From: Biscogniauxia marginata
Taxonomy: Eukaryota; Ascomycota; Sordariomycetes; Xylariales; Xylariaceae
Assembly: GCA_022695795.1 (NCBI GenBank)
Contig: MU404071.1
Coordinates: 62,001-126,000, forward strand
Length of the DNA: 64,000 nt
Direction: 5' to 3'
Made by a program: the position numbers and the translations under genes
Notes under the pieces: generated by a model
The model's input: the letters and a program-made list of their open reading frames with translations, nothing else
Told to the model about the DNA's origin: nothing
Database searches by the model: none
Part shown: in pieces, positions 48,891 to 59,465 of the stretch
Layout of the letters: each line of letters starts with the position of its first letter
How positions within the stretch are numbered: the first letter of the stretch is position 1

Positions 48891-49183
48891 ACGCGTTTTA
48901 AAAATAATAATAAACATATTAATTTTTAATTAAATAATATAAATTACGTTTTAAAAAATTAAAGATTTAATATAAAAAATATTTAGTTTTTAAAATATAA
49001 AGTTAAATAAAATAATTCGAATATTAATAATTATTAATTAATTTCGATGTAGCGTAAATAATTTTTAATAATTAGAAATATAATAATTATAAAATTTCGT
49101 TTATAAACTTGTTTTATTTATTCGTTTATATAGTACGTTATTATATTTTTTATATTTTTTAATTATTTGTTATAAAATTTTAT

Positions 49184-49624
49184 TAATATGTTTTATAAAC
49201 GAGTAAGCTATATAAATAAGTAAGCCACTTGATTTCTTATATAAAATCGACTTTTTTAAAAATTCATAACTTTACACGTAAAAATCGTAAAAATCTTAAA
49301 CCTTTTTTTAATTATATAATTATATAATTTAATTAAAATAAAAATCGAAAAAATAAAAAGTGAAATATATAAAGAAATACGTAAAAAGGTTTATATGTTT
49401 TGTTTTAATTTTAGTTTTTACGCGTTTTCTTTTCGCGTCTCTTAAAATTAATTTTTTTCGATTTTATTTTTATTTAAACCTTATAATTATATAATTAATA
49501 AAAAAAGTTCGAGATTTTTACGATTTTTACGCGTAAAGTTATAAATTTTTGAAAAAGTCGATTTTATATAGGAAATTAAGTGGCCCACTTACTTATATGA
49601 CCCACTCGCTTATGAGACACGTTA
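49184..49624. mobile_element. 441-bp inverted-repeat (MITE/foldback-like) element
   Basis: Two arms of about 180 bp are reverse complements of each other apart from C/T and G/A differences. One outer end reads TAATATGTTTTATAAACGAG and the complement of the other reads TAACGTGTCTCATAAGCGAG. A shared inner block TATATAAAATCGACTTTTT and a shared ACACGTAAAAATCG / ACGCGTAAAAATCG follow. The ends lie at TA dinucleotides, as for Tc1/mariner-type elements. The roughly 90-bp centre has no coding capacity. It is non-autonomous, and no transposase is present in the window. Confidence 0.7.
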
Positions 49625-50085
49625 AAATATATATAAATAATAATAATTTATATAAAAAAAACTTTATTTTATAAATTTTATTTAATTAAATTATTTAAAA
49701 ATAAAGTTTATAAGGTTTTTATTATAATTTTATATTAATTTTTATAAAAATAATTATTAAAAAGTATTATTTAATTATATTTTTATTGTTTTATTTTTAA
49801 TTAAAAACCTTAATTTGTAATTTAATTTAAAAATATATTATTTAAATTAAATAAATTATTTAATATTTTATATAAAACCGATTATTTTTTAACCATTTTC
49901 TATTAAAAAATTAACTATATAAATTAATAAAAAAAACGTAAAGTAATTTATATATATATATATATATATTTATTAATATACTTTATTTTATAAAATATAT
50001 TATATAATTAAATAACTTTCTTTTAGTTTTTTATATAAAATCGCATTTTTTTAAATATAAATAACTTAATAAAAAAGCTAAATAA
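49625..50085. other. Extremely AT-rich gene-free stretch
   Basis: AT-only DNA with a (TA) run near 49,955-49,970. No recognisable feature. The similar stretches 48891-49183 and 50923-51181 on either side hold nothing else. Confidence 0.55.
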
Positions 50086-50922
50086 TATAACGAACCTTCT
50101 TATGTATTCCTAGTTAACTAACTTCATAAGTAAATACGTACTAGGTTTTCTTAATTTAAAGGTAATAATGAATTAAGGTTAATTTGTTACGAACCAGATG
50201 GTGTCAACAACAAGTTGACAAGGATATCAGGATCGGATCATGAATGTTCCGATCTGATGTGAGAAAGTGATTCAACATCACGTGATGTGGATGAGAGTGG
50301 ATAAGTCTCATCCAGGCATATCCAACATGCCACAAGAAAGAAGTAATGAGTATAAGTAGACTGGAATTTCCTATGTAATTAGTCTTTCGTTCTTTAGCTA
50401 TCAATCTAAGACTACAGTCACTCTTTGATACTATAGTGAGAGTACCTTGAAACCTCTCTAACGAATATAACGTTGTGAATCAATCGAACCAATCTCAACC
50501 CACTGTTACCTTTAAATCAAGAAAACCCAGTACGTGCTCACCTGTGAAGTCAGCTAACTAGGAACACACAGGGAGGTTCGTCACATAATTCAAGAGATTT
50601 ATAATGCTTCGTTCGTTAAAAAGATTTTAATGTATTCTTTTTATAGTATTAAAAAGTAATTATAATCTTAAATTAATAACTAAAAAACCCGAATAAATAA
50701 CTAAATATATAAGAAATTCTAGGTTATTTATATAACTTTTCTTTAAGAGTAAAGTTTATTATTTTCCTTGATTGTTTTATATAGATTTATTGTGATTTAG
50801 TCGTACCTAGATCATAATAGATCTTATCTTTGGTTTACTTAAGTGATTACCCGAAGTTATTCCGTCATTAGTTCACGGACCCCTCACAAAAGACCCCTTT
50901 AGTCTTGGGTAGGTCGTAACAA
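50086..50922 (-). repeat. Solo LTR (minus orientation) with an inner solo LTR
   Basis: Outer LTR runs from TATAACGAACC to GGTCGTAACA. It is flanked by target duplication AATAA at 50081-50085 and 50923-50927 and interrupted by the inner solo LTR 50185-50585. The right half from about 50,780 is near-normal in composition. Confidence 0.82.
50185..50585 (+). repeat. Young, little-mutated solo LTR
   Basis: 401 bp from TGTTACGAACCAGATGG to GGTTCGTCACA, with target duplication TAATT at 50180-50184 and 50586-50590. It ends in the same family consensus as the E3 and E4 LTRs but keeps nearly all its C and G. It therefore inserted, and recombined to a solo LTR, after the RIP that damaged its surroundings, or it escaped RIP. 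Confidence 0.88.
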
Positions 50923-51181
50923 ATAATTTAATTAAAAATTAAAACTCGAAAAATTAAAAATTAAGTTTTAAAAATTATATAATAAAAAGTATATATTAAA
51001 TAAATAATTATAAAAAAGAAAAAGTAATTATAATTTTATTATAATTAATTATATTTATAACTTTTTTATTTAATTTATTTAATAATAATATATATTTTTA
51101 ATATATATTTTTATAACTTCATATTAAAAATTTATATAAATTTTTAATTTTATATTATTATTATATTTTATTATATAGTTA

Positions 51182-51618
51182 TATAACGAACCTCCTTATA
51201 TATTTCTAATTAATTAACTTTATAAATAAATACGTATTAAGTTTTCTTATTTTAAAGGTAATAATAAGTCGAGGTTAATTTAAAAGATTTATTATACTTA
51301 ATTTATTAAAAAGGTTTTAATATATTCTTATTATAATATCAAAAAGTAATTATAGTTTTAAATTAATAACTAAAGAACTAAAAATTAATTATATAAAAAA
51401 TCTTATTTTTCTTATATTTATCTTTTATTTTTTATACTTCTTACTTTAATATATTAAATACCTATTAAATTTACTTGTTAATACTTTCTTTAGATCTTAG
51501 ATCTACTAAGATCTTAGTCACGTAATGTTACATCACATCTTCCTTTTAAGAAGCTTATTTCGGGGTATTTTTAACCCGTTTCGTCCCTTAGTCCTTTTTA
51601 ACCAGTTGGTTTATAACA
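51182..51618 (-). repeat. Solo LTR (minus orientation)
   Basis: Runs from TATAACGAACCTCC to GGTTTATAACA with perfect target duplication AGTTA at 51177-51181 and 51619-51623. Confidence 0.85.
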
Positions 51619-51623
51619 AGTTA

Positions 51624-52344
51624 TTAATAAAATAATAATTATAAATAATTAAAATATAATTTATTAATATAATTAATATATATAAAATAAAATATAAAAT
51701 ATAAAATTAATATTTTATAATAATAATTTTATTAAAAACATATTTATATTATATAATATTAATTATATATATATAAATTAATAAAGTTTATTTAAAAAAA
51801 TAAAATATAAAGTATTATTAAATTTAATATATATTATAAATTAAAATATATATAATTATTAATATTAAAATTTAAATTAAGAAATTAATACTTTAAAAAT
51901 AAAAGCCCGATATTTTTCCGATTTTTATTTACTTTAATACACGACTTTTAAAAAATAGTAACTGTTAATTACCCTAAAACCTAAATTTGCTAAATCGCGA
52001 ATTGGCCAATTCAGGTTTTGGCCAATTGGGGTTTTGGGATTTTGGCGGATGCGCTCTAATGGGCCACCGTACCCATGCCCACAAGGCATTTTATAAGCTT
52101 CGAGACTACGGTTTACTTGCGGTCGCACAAGTCTACAGGGGGCACCCCTGATCAGTTTAAAGTAAGGTGACTCTAATAATAGCATGGATCAGGGGCCAAC
52201 AGTATTAATCGTGTTGGTGTCTTATTTGGCATGCGAAATATTCACAACGCTGTTCGAGACTCCCAGCATGTGCAACACTCCCCATTGAACATGAATAAAT
52301 GACTACCTAGGTATTTACCCCTTTCTACCAGGACGAGTTCGCAT
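51624..52344. other. Right border of the AT-rich island
   Basis: AT-only DNA continues to about 51,940, then composition becomes normal within roughly 50 bp. Two copies of the palindrome TTGGCCAA lie at about 52002-52009 and 52018-52025. The 83-codon frame at 51934-52185 (-) has no recognised motif. The last part is the 3' flank of the DUF3237 gene. Confidence 0.5.
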
Positions 52345-53068
52345 TTAATGCAAACCGGTTCCCGAGATCACCTGGGAGATTCGCACCTCAACGCCGGTCC
52401 TAACATCGTCCACCTTGGTAAAGCGTAGGCTCCCAGCGAAGGTCATGGTTTCGAGGGCCTTGTATTCGGGATGTCCGGTCTCAAACGTGAAGGTTTCCAC
52501 TGTGTATGGTGCGTCAGTCGCCAATATATACGTTTCATGAAATTGATCGTCGGTGAAGAAAGATAACTACTGACTTCCATGCCCAAAGGGAGCCGTCTTT
52601 GCATCGGGAGAGCCCTGGACAAGCGGCACGATGTCGTCGTTCATCTGGATGTAACCGTGGATAATCATGCGGACCGAACGCCCTTCCTCGTCGACGAGGA
52701 GTCCGTGCGCATTGGTGCGGCCGTAGGACTTGTCATTGTCGACGGTGAAGTAGTCGATCGAGTTGGCGATCTTGAACTTGCACTTGGGCTCGAAATCGCC
52801 GACCGATTCGAGCGTACCGACGTAGTTTGGGAGGGGCTAATGATCAGCCTTGTTCTAGGTCCAGCACGAGACATTCAATCTTACCACAGCTACTAGGGTG
52901 GAGCCGGACCAGATGTCGCCGCAGGGGTGGCGATCCGTGAAGTTGGTCTAGGGTATCTCAGTTGGGAGACTTCAATTAAGTATGGTATGTTGGGGGCCGA
53001 ATTACCCTAAGCCATAAGGCTGGCTTACTAGTCGGGAAACTCGCCTGAGGAGGGTTTTGCTCAGCCAT
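52345..53068 (-). CDS. DUF3237-family small protein
   Basis: Four exons, 53068-53006, 52947-52885, 52836-52575 and 52499-52345, give 180 aa in consistent phase. Introns are 58, 48, 75 nt. The third exon reads YVGTLES..., then a segment with a SIDYFTVDNDKSYGRTNAHG core and an acidic-basic VRMIIHGYIQ strand. The last exon gives FETGHPEYKALE and a strand pair ending in QVISG. These are the recurring blocks of DUF3237, a small beta-barrel family without a firmly assigned general activity, members of which turn up near fungal oxidative enzymes. The last two exons are well supported. The first two rest on phase, short reading frames and acceptable splice sites (GTAATT donor), so the N-terminus is tentative. 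The gene is divergent from the MFS gene and only about 0.4 kb from the AT-rich island. Confidence 0.7.
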
Positions 53069-54033
53069 ACCTGCAAGCGTCGGAGGAAGAATTATAAGAT
53101 CAAACGCTTCTGTACCTATATAATCACTTCAGGATGGATATAGAGTCCCATATCCTACACATGTTACATGATTCTTTGTTTAAATGCTTCTGTAGATATT
53201 CGTGATGCTAACAATCTGACTCTGTTTAAGGGGCCAAGCCCCGGATTCCCAGAACGGCCCGTCCAGTCCGCCCAAGTGGTCCGCAATGGTCCGCGATGGC
53301 GGGATAGGCTCGAATCTGCATCTTTCCAGTCCTTTGAAGGTACGTAGATGAAGTACGGACATATACCCAGGTACTCCAGTTGCCGTTTCGGGGTTGTCTT
53401 TGAGGGATGGGGAATTCATCGGCATTAAAGAAAGGCTCCACTCAACACCGATGCTGACAGAGACTGCCAGGATGGGATAACGCCGATGGTGGAGTCGGCG
53501 ATGAGAATAAAGCCGACCAAATAATTGCTTCTGTCTCGAATGACGCTAGGTACATACAATAGCAGTCACAACATTCTTGACGCCAAGACCCAGCTTTTCT
53601 CTACGCGTGTGGGAGATAGTGCCAGTGGACAGAAATGAGAAATGGTGCTCTTACAATTTAGCACTGGGCAGTAGGGTACCATAATAGTTGCCGCGTACAG
53701 TCTCATCGTCAGAGTTCATCGGCTGCGCATAGGTAGGTAAGTAGGTAGGTAGCCCAGGAACGTAGCAGAAGCAGTAGTACAGATTCTGCTCATCAGAGTT
53801 TGAAACTGTGCTTGGCCGCGTTTCTTTGTAATAAGCACCGTCGTTACGACTCTGGCCTCTGTACAACAAAGCATAGGTAAGCTTAGTTTATGATTGCTGT
53901 ATATCTAACTCTCAGGCACACCTTTGTCACGTAGCGCTCCTTTCTGCGCAATCATTCCGATGTCTTGGTCGACCCTGTCGATATACAACCCATCTCACCA
54001 CACAAATCGCCACATTCACAGCGCTCTTTCACT
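53069..54033. promoter_or_regulatory. Divergent intergenic region, DUF3237 (-) / MFS (+)
   Basis: 965 bp between two divergent start codons, so both promoters should lie here. A short tandem TAGG-type tract (AGGTAGGTAAGTAGGTAGGT, about 53,731-53,750) is the only repeat. Frames at 53180-53441 (-) show no family motif and are not called. Confidence 0.45.
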
Positions 54034-56036
54034 ATGTCCACATCCTCTCAGACCGACCCGAATGGGGAGAAGAACGTGGAGTCTGGCAATGAAAATGGTA
54101 TATCGCCAGCTCAACCTTCAGTTGAGCCCAAGAGTCGACAGATACGCGGCTTCAGAGTAAGTCCCTTATTTCCTATTCGGTTTCTGTTGATGAGCAACTC
54201 CGGGAGCTAATGAGCACCACAGTGGTTTGTACTTCTCTGTTCGATATACTCGAGTATGTTCATCTTCGCTCTTGACAACACCATTACCGCCAACTTAGTA
54301 CCGGTCATCTCCAATGAGTTCCATTCAGTCGACCTGCTTCCCTGGTTGTCGGTTGGCTTCATGCTCGGTGGCTATGTCGCTCTTCTGCCTATGGGCAAGT
54401 TATATGCCAAATATGACGCGAAATGGGTTTATTTCGTCAACATCATCTTGTTTCTGGGCTTTTCCGCTCTATGCGGAGCGGCTCCAAATATGTCCGCCAT
54501 GATAGTCGGTCGCGTGTTCCTAGGTGTATTTGGCGCGGCCATGTATTGTGGAATTATGGTCCTCGTGGCCTTGTCCACCGATGATCGTGAACGCCCGGGC
54601 TACTTCAGCATCACAGCTGTTGTTTGGAGCGTAGGGACAGTTCTTGGGCCCATTGTAGGGGGCGCCTTCGCCTTGGTTACCTGGCGATGGGCATTCTACA
54701 TCAACCTCGTCATCGGTGGAGTTTTTGCGCCCATCTGTTTTTTTATCTTGCCCTCCTATGACCAACTGCCCAAGTCAGTCACGTTGATACAACGTGCCAA
54801 GAATTACGACTTTCTCGGCACCACGCTGCTGGTTGCCTTCTCGGTATGCTTGATTATGGCCATCAATTTGGGCGGCGTTCTTTACTCTTGGAGTAGCGGC
54901 AGTATCATAGCACTTTTTGTGGTTGGAATTATCTTGGCCCTCGCATATGGCGTGCAGCAGAAATTCTCGTGGCTCACGACACCAGACGATCGAATCTTCC
55001 CAGTCCCGCTGCTGCACAACAAGGAAGCCATTCTTCTTGCCGTCTCTATGACATGCTCAAATGCGGCTTCTTTCATCCCAATCTATTACGTCCCGGTCTA
55101 CTTCCAGTTTGCCCTGGGTGATAGCCCTTTGATAGCTGCAGTTCGCCTCATACCCTTGATTGTCGTTTTCAGCGTCGTCAATTTGTCCCAGGGTTTTCTG
55201 GTGGTCAAGTTGGCTTACTACTGGCCATGGTTTGTGGGCGGTGGCGTTTTGTTGACGGCCGGCAATGTTATGCTCTGTAAGTTGAGGCCTAAATATGATA
55301 TTTAAATGTGGCTTACTTATAGTGCTGACAACGAACCTAGATACTATAAACGCTGATACCACTCCTGGTTATATATACGGAGCCGAGGTTGTTATCGCTA
55401 TTGGAATGGGCTTATGCAATCAGGTTGGTGTCTCTCTGTCTTCTTCGCGGGTTTCAAGCTCACACTCTTCTTCTTAGGCTCCATATGGCGTAATCCAGAA
55501 TGTTGTACCGCCTGCTGAGATGGGCTTGGGTGTTCCGTAAGCTTGCACCCACTCTCCATCATGGAACTTTACTAACGCTAGCTATGCTGGCTTGAGTTTT
55601 ATCATGTTCGCACAATACACTGGCGTTACAGCTGGTCTCTCGGTGGCTGGTGCTGTGTTTATCAACCTAGGCTTGAGAGATTTGGGCAATCTTCTTCCTT
55701 CTTTTTCCGAAATGCAGCTCAGCTCGATTCTTAGCGGTAGGTGTACATCCATTTCTATATGGGGCAGCCGGGCAACCTAGACTAATCGAAACAGGTGCAT
55801 CTGGTGAAGCATTTGAGCAAGTACCTGAAAATATGCGCGATGCCGCCATCGATGTGATTGTAGACAATCTCCGCAAGACGTTCATACCGGCTTTCTTTGG
55901 GGGCGCAGTCGTCCTTATTGTTTCATTTTTCCTGAGTGTGAGTATGCCATGCCAGTTATTTAATATTGCGGGACTGATACCTCAACAGAAGAGGAAACTC
56001 TCTGTGAATGCGGATGCTGCGGTGATGGTTGGATAG
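54034..56036 (+). CDS. Major facilitator superfamily exporter (DHA2 / 14-TM type)
   Basis: Drug:H+ antiporter-type efflux pump, probably in the plasma membrane and a candidate exporter of the cluster product. Exons are 54034-54156, 54223-55276, 55341-55423, 55478-55536, 55582-55736, 55795-55937 and 55989-56036, giving 554 aa. After a polar N-terminus (about 1-41) the first helix holds the LDNTI element of DHA2 pumps. A GKLYAKYDAKWVY loop corresponds to MFS motif A, and GTVLGPIVGGAF matches motif C, the antiporter signature. TWRWAFYINL after it is typical of fungal toxin and drug pumps. The last intron (55938-55988) is 51 nt with no stop in frame, so retaining it would only add 17 residues. 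About fourteen hydrophobic segments can be counted. Divergent from the DUF3237 gene. Confidence 0.92.
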
Positions 56037-57144
56037 ACTGGCAGTACGTGCTAGACCTCTCTACGTCCTTGTCAATGGGTACTCTTAACAATCACCAAAC
56101 ATTCATCTTGTTTTAGTAGTCAGAGATTATCATTAAGGTGCACTACTTATGCATTTGATGGGATATCCTCTACATTGGACATCAATTACCTAGGTAGATA
56201 CTTCTAAGGCATTTTTTGGCTTTCATGAAATGCAGTCATAATTAAATGCTACCAGAGAGTATTATGCTTCAATATAACGTATAGTGCCTTGTTTTCTTTC
56301 CTCCGTTGCATCTGTATTCTCAATATGCCCTCCGACATCATAATTAACTATATCGCCTTTCTGAACTCCGATGTGTAAGATTTTCCCGTACTGTCCAATG
56401 TTTTGCTAAAGGCTTGATTCGGCTAGGACTGTCATTTACGCTATTTACGTGACGAACTGCTCTAGCCTAGAACGTTCGTGGTGTTATCTGAAAGTCTCAG
56501 CCATCTAGCTGGCTCCTAAGGGAAATGGTCAGGTCTCGGAGCTCCAGCCATACGCGGCAACTATTTGAATCATTGGTAGGTATTGGCATAACGTATTGGC
56601 GCCAAGGCTGACGCATGTCAGAGGCAGAAGGCGGATGCATGTAAGGGCGGACAAGGCGGCCCGAGAGTGTGTTGAGGAGGTATCAGGCTGCGGCCTGATC
56701 CTATTGCTGGGCACACGTAGCTATACCTACTTCGTGTGCTGTTAGGCATGTACACAGGACCGCCATCATCACATCGGACACGCTGACAAGACTCCTCAAC
56801 TATGCTAATGCCGGTACTAATGCCTATACATACTAACGCCGATGCCGTCGCCCGCGAGAAGGGTGTGAGCATCCAATTAGTAATGATTCGGGGGGCAACT
56901 ATCGTGACGGCAAGCCAGTACAAAGCAGCCAGCACGAAGAAGTCTCCAAGCCACATATGTGCACCAGTATACTTCCACTCATTCTTAAGGTCCCGCCCCC
57001 TTCCTCTTCCATGTGCTTACTCTACTATCCATATTCACCTGGTCCATGGGCTGCCTTGATTACATCAAGAATCATTTCTCTCACTCCTCAAAGCCAGGCA
57101 CACAATCACGTCTCAATAATACCTATACCACAGAAACCAGGACA
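56037..57144. other. Intergenic region between MFS and alcohol dehydrogenase
   Basis: About 1.1 kb without a recognisable gene. A hydrophobic minus-strand frame at 56618-56956 was considered and not called. The right end contains the dehydrogenase promoter. Confidence 0.45.
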
Positions 57145-58335
57145 ATGAGTCTCCCTAAGACGCATAAGCAGGCGGCCTTCAAGGAGCTGGGAGGGCCCTT
57201 GGTCATCGAGACAGTTCCACTGAAGATGCCGGCCAGCGGCGAGATTCTCGTCAAGGTCGAAGCTTGTGGTGTCTGCCACTCAGAAGTTTTCGCGCAGAAC
57301 AACGTTTGGGGCGCCGGCTTCCCCGTCGTACCCGGCCACGAGATAATCGGGCGGGTGGCTGCTTTGGGCGACGGTGTCCAGGGGTGGTCCGTCGGCCAAC
57401 GCATCGGCGGCGCCTGGCATGGCGGCCACGATGGCACTTGCGAAATGTGCAAGCAGGGCCTGTACCAGTTCTGCCAGCCATACGTGGTCAATGGCGTAAC
57501 AAGGGATGGTGGATGTACGTATTGGTAGCTACCCTACCTCTATACGGGCACGCTTTATCATGGCCACATGATAGCTGCGAATCAAATCTTTCATCGAAGT
57601 ACTGACATCCTTGTCTTAGACGCCGAGTACTGCATCCTCCGCGCCCAGGCCGCCGTCCACGTGGCCGATGACATTGATGCTGCCACTTTTGCGCCCATGC
57701 TCTGCGCCGGCTGCACCGTCTTTAACGCCCTCAAGGGCGCCAACCTAAAAGCCGGTGCCACCATCGCCGTGCAGGGTCTGGGTGGTCTGGGGCACATGGC
57801 CGTCCAGTTCGGTCGCAAGATGGGTTTCCGCGTCATCGCTATTTCGCGGGGACGAGATAAGGAAGCCTCGATACGCAAGTTGGGAGCACACGAGTATATA
57901 GACTCGACAGCAGGCGACCCCGGCGAGGCTCTCCAGAAGCTAGGATACGCACAGGTCGTCTTCTCGACGGCCATGGAGACGGCCGCCATGGTACCTTTAA
58001 TGAAGGGCCTGGCTATTTATGGCAAACTGGTGATCCTCAGTTTCCCGCAGTCCGGCGCTATTACTGTTGATTCCAACGAAATGATGATGCGTGGCACTGC
58101 CGTTCAAGTTACCCCTGTCGGAACTTACTACGATGCTGAGAAGACACTTGAGTTTGCGCACATCAACAGTGTTGACTGCGCAGTCGAAACTTTCCCGCTT
58201 GACAAGGCACAGCAGGCCTTTGGTATGTTTCTTTCAGATCCTATTCTCTCAACTGTAACCGGAAGCTAATAGATCGCCGCAGAGGCCATGTTGAGTGGCA
58301 AGGTCCGCTACCGTGCAGTTCTTAAAATGGACTAG
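57145..58335 (+). CDS. Zinc-type (MDR) alcohol dehydrogenase
   Basis: Medium-chain NAD(P)-dependent dehydrogenase that would interconvert an alcohol and a carbonyl. Three exons, 57145-57514, 57620-58222 and 58283-58335, give 341 aa. Catalytic zinc ligands are visible in CGVCHSE (about 41-47) and PGHEIIGRV (His about 65). The structural-zinc loop reads GTCEMCKQGLYQFC, so three cysteines are seen where classical enzymes have four. An Asp stands near the place of the first, a variation also found in other fungal and bacterial relatives. The Rossmann motif is GLGGLGH. The strand after it ends in ISRGRDK, whose basic residues suggest NADPH. Intron 1 splits the GGY-AEYC junction, and the final exon gives the short C-terminal helix. 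Same strand as MFS and GMC genes. Its link to the polyketide pathway is inferred from position only. Confidence 0.92.
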
Positions 58336-59465
58336 ACGATACCATATATATATACTACCCTAGAGTAATCCCGACTTAAGAAATGGGGACATTCTTAGCC
58401 ATAGAGACTCTTATAAAATCAAGTTTCCCTCTGTATTTCGGCCTTTTTAGCCTATATAGTCACTGCATAGTAAAAGTAGGAAATTTGAAACCCAAAGTAT
58501 AGGGAAAAGTTACATCTCGTTCTCACTTTTCAACTTAGACTCCTAATGCCTCGAAGTTATCATGTGATTTTCAATTCAACGATACCTAGGGCAGGTAATG
58601 GCCGCATATTAAAGGGAAAATGCTTTCGACTCTTGTTACTCGTGATGCATAGGACTTTATATCAATAGCATTGATAAACCAGCTGATTCAAGTATCCCGT
58701 CTCGTATCGCTCGCTCTCTATCTAATGCCACGTTATCCCTAAAGATAGCAATTTTTATTTTGAAAAGCTACATAGGGCTGAAGTTCGTCTTTGGTAAGAC
58801 TCGCCCTCCGGCGAAGGATCGTAATATTCAGGGTGCCAGAGTGGTGTTCAGTTCACTATCGCACCACCCACCCCCCACCGTCTCAACGACCTATTGGGGC
58901 TTGAAATTCGGGTTATCTATGATACATTTTTCAGCTGTGCCTCCCGTGCCTTAATTTATCCCTGTCTGGTAAGCAGCCTTGTCATGAGAGTCTACTCCAG
59001 CTCGGTCCGTGGTTCCCGCGGCCAAAATGTCGTTGGGTGTCTGGAGAGTCATCCTTTTCAGCAAGCCTTTCCTCAATGCCAACTTGGCTTCTGGACTCTC
59101 TAATCCCTGAGATTTTCCCATTATGGCTGATCCTACGCCAGGAAAAGTACTATTCACACCATCTTCTGAGCGGCTGGCCTCCTCGGGACTTGGATAATTT
59201 GGGACAGAGACAGGGCGGTGCAACGGAGCAGCTGACTTAGTACGAACCATGGCTATGGCTAGGATAGTTATCTGCTCTTTCGAGGTGGTATATAAATACT
59301 CAAACATCTCCCCCGTCCCTAGAATCGTTCTTAAAGCGATGTGTAGTACCTGTATCCTACAGCAGCCCTAGTCGGTCTCATCTTTCAGCGAGAACTTTGC
59401 CCTTCTGGCCGGGTCTCTGCTTTCCATTACGCGCAAGATATACTCTCAGTTTACGCGACATTAAC
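58336..59465. promoter_or_regulatory. Intergenic region with promoter of the GMC gene
   Basis: About 1.1 kb. A TATATAAATA element at 59289-59298, about 170 bp before the GMC start codon, is a plausible TATA box. A 118-codon minus-strand frame (58951-59307) overlaps this promoter and shows no known motif. It is not called as a gene. Confidence 0.45.

Noticed and set aside
15965..51618. Regularly recurring LTR words as a CRISPR-like or satellite array
   Set aside because: Spacing is irregular and every copy resolves into an LTR with defined ends and target duplications.
47771..51900. AT-only tracts as candidate centromere or replication origin
   Set aside because: The composition is what RIP produces in transposon graveyards. 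Nothing beyond AT content supports a centromere, and the flanks are ordinary genes.
56618..56956. 112-codon hydrophobic minus-strand frame
   Set aside because: It starts with a membrane-like stretch but the rest has no family pattern, and no continuation exons were found.
57460..57514. Missing structural-zinc cysteine as a sign that the dehydrogenase is inactive
   Set aside because: The catalytic zinc ligands and Rossmann fold are intact, and relatives with this loop variant are known to be enzymes.
58951..59307. 118-codon minus-strand frame upstream of the GMC gene
   Set aside because: It overlaps the likely TATA box and promoter of the GMC gene, and no known motif is present.
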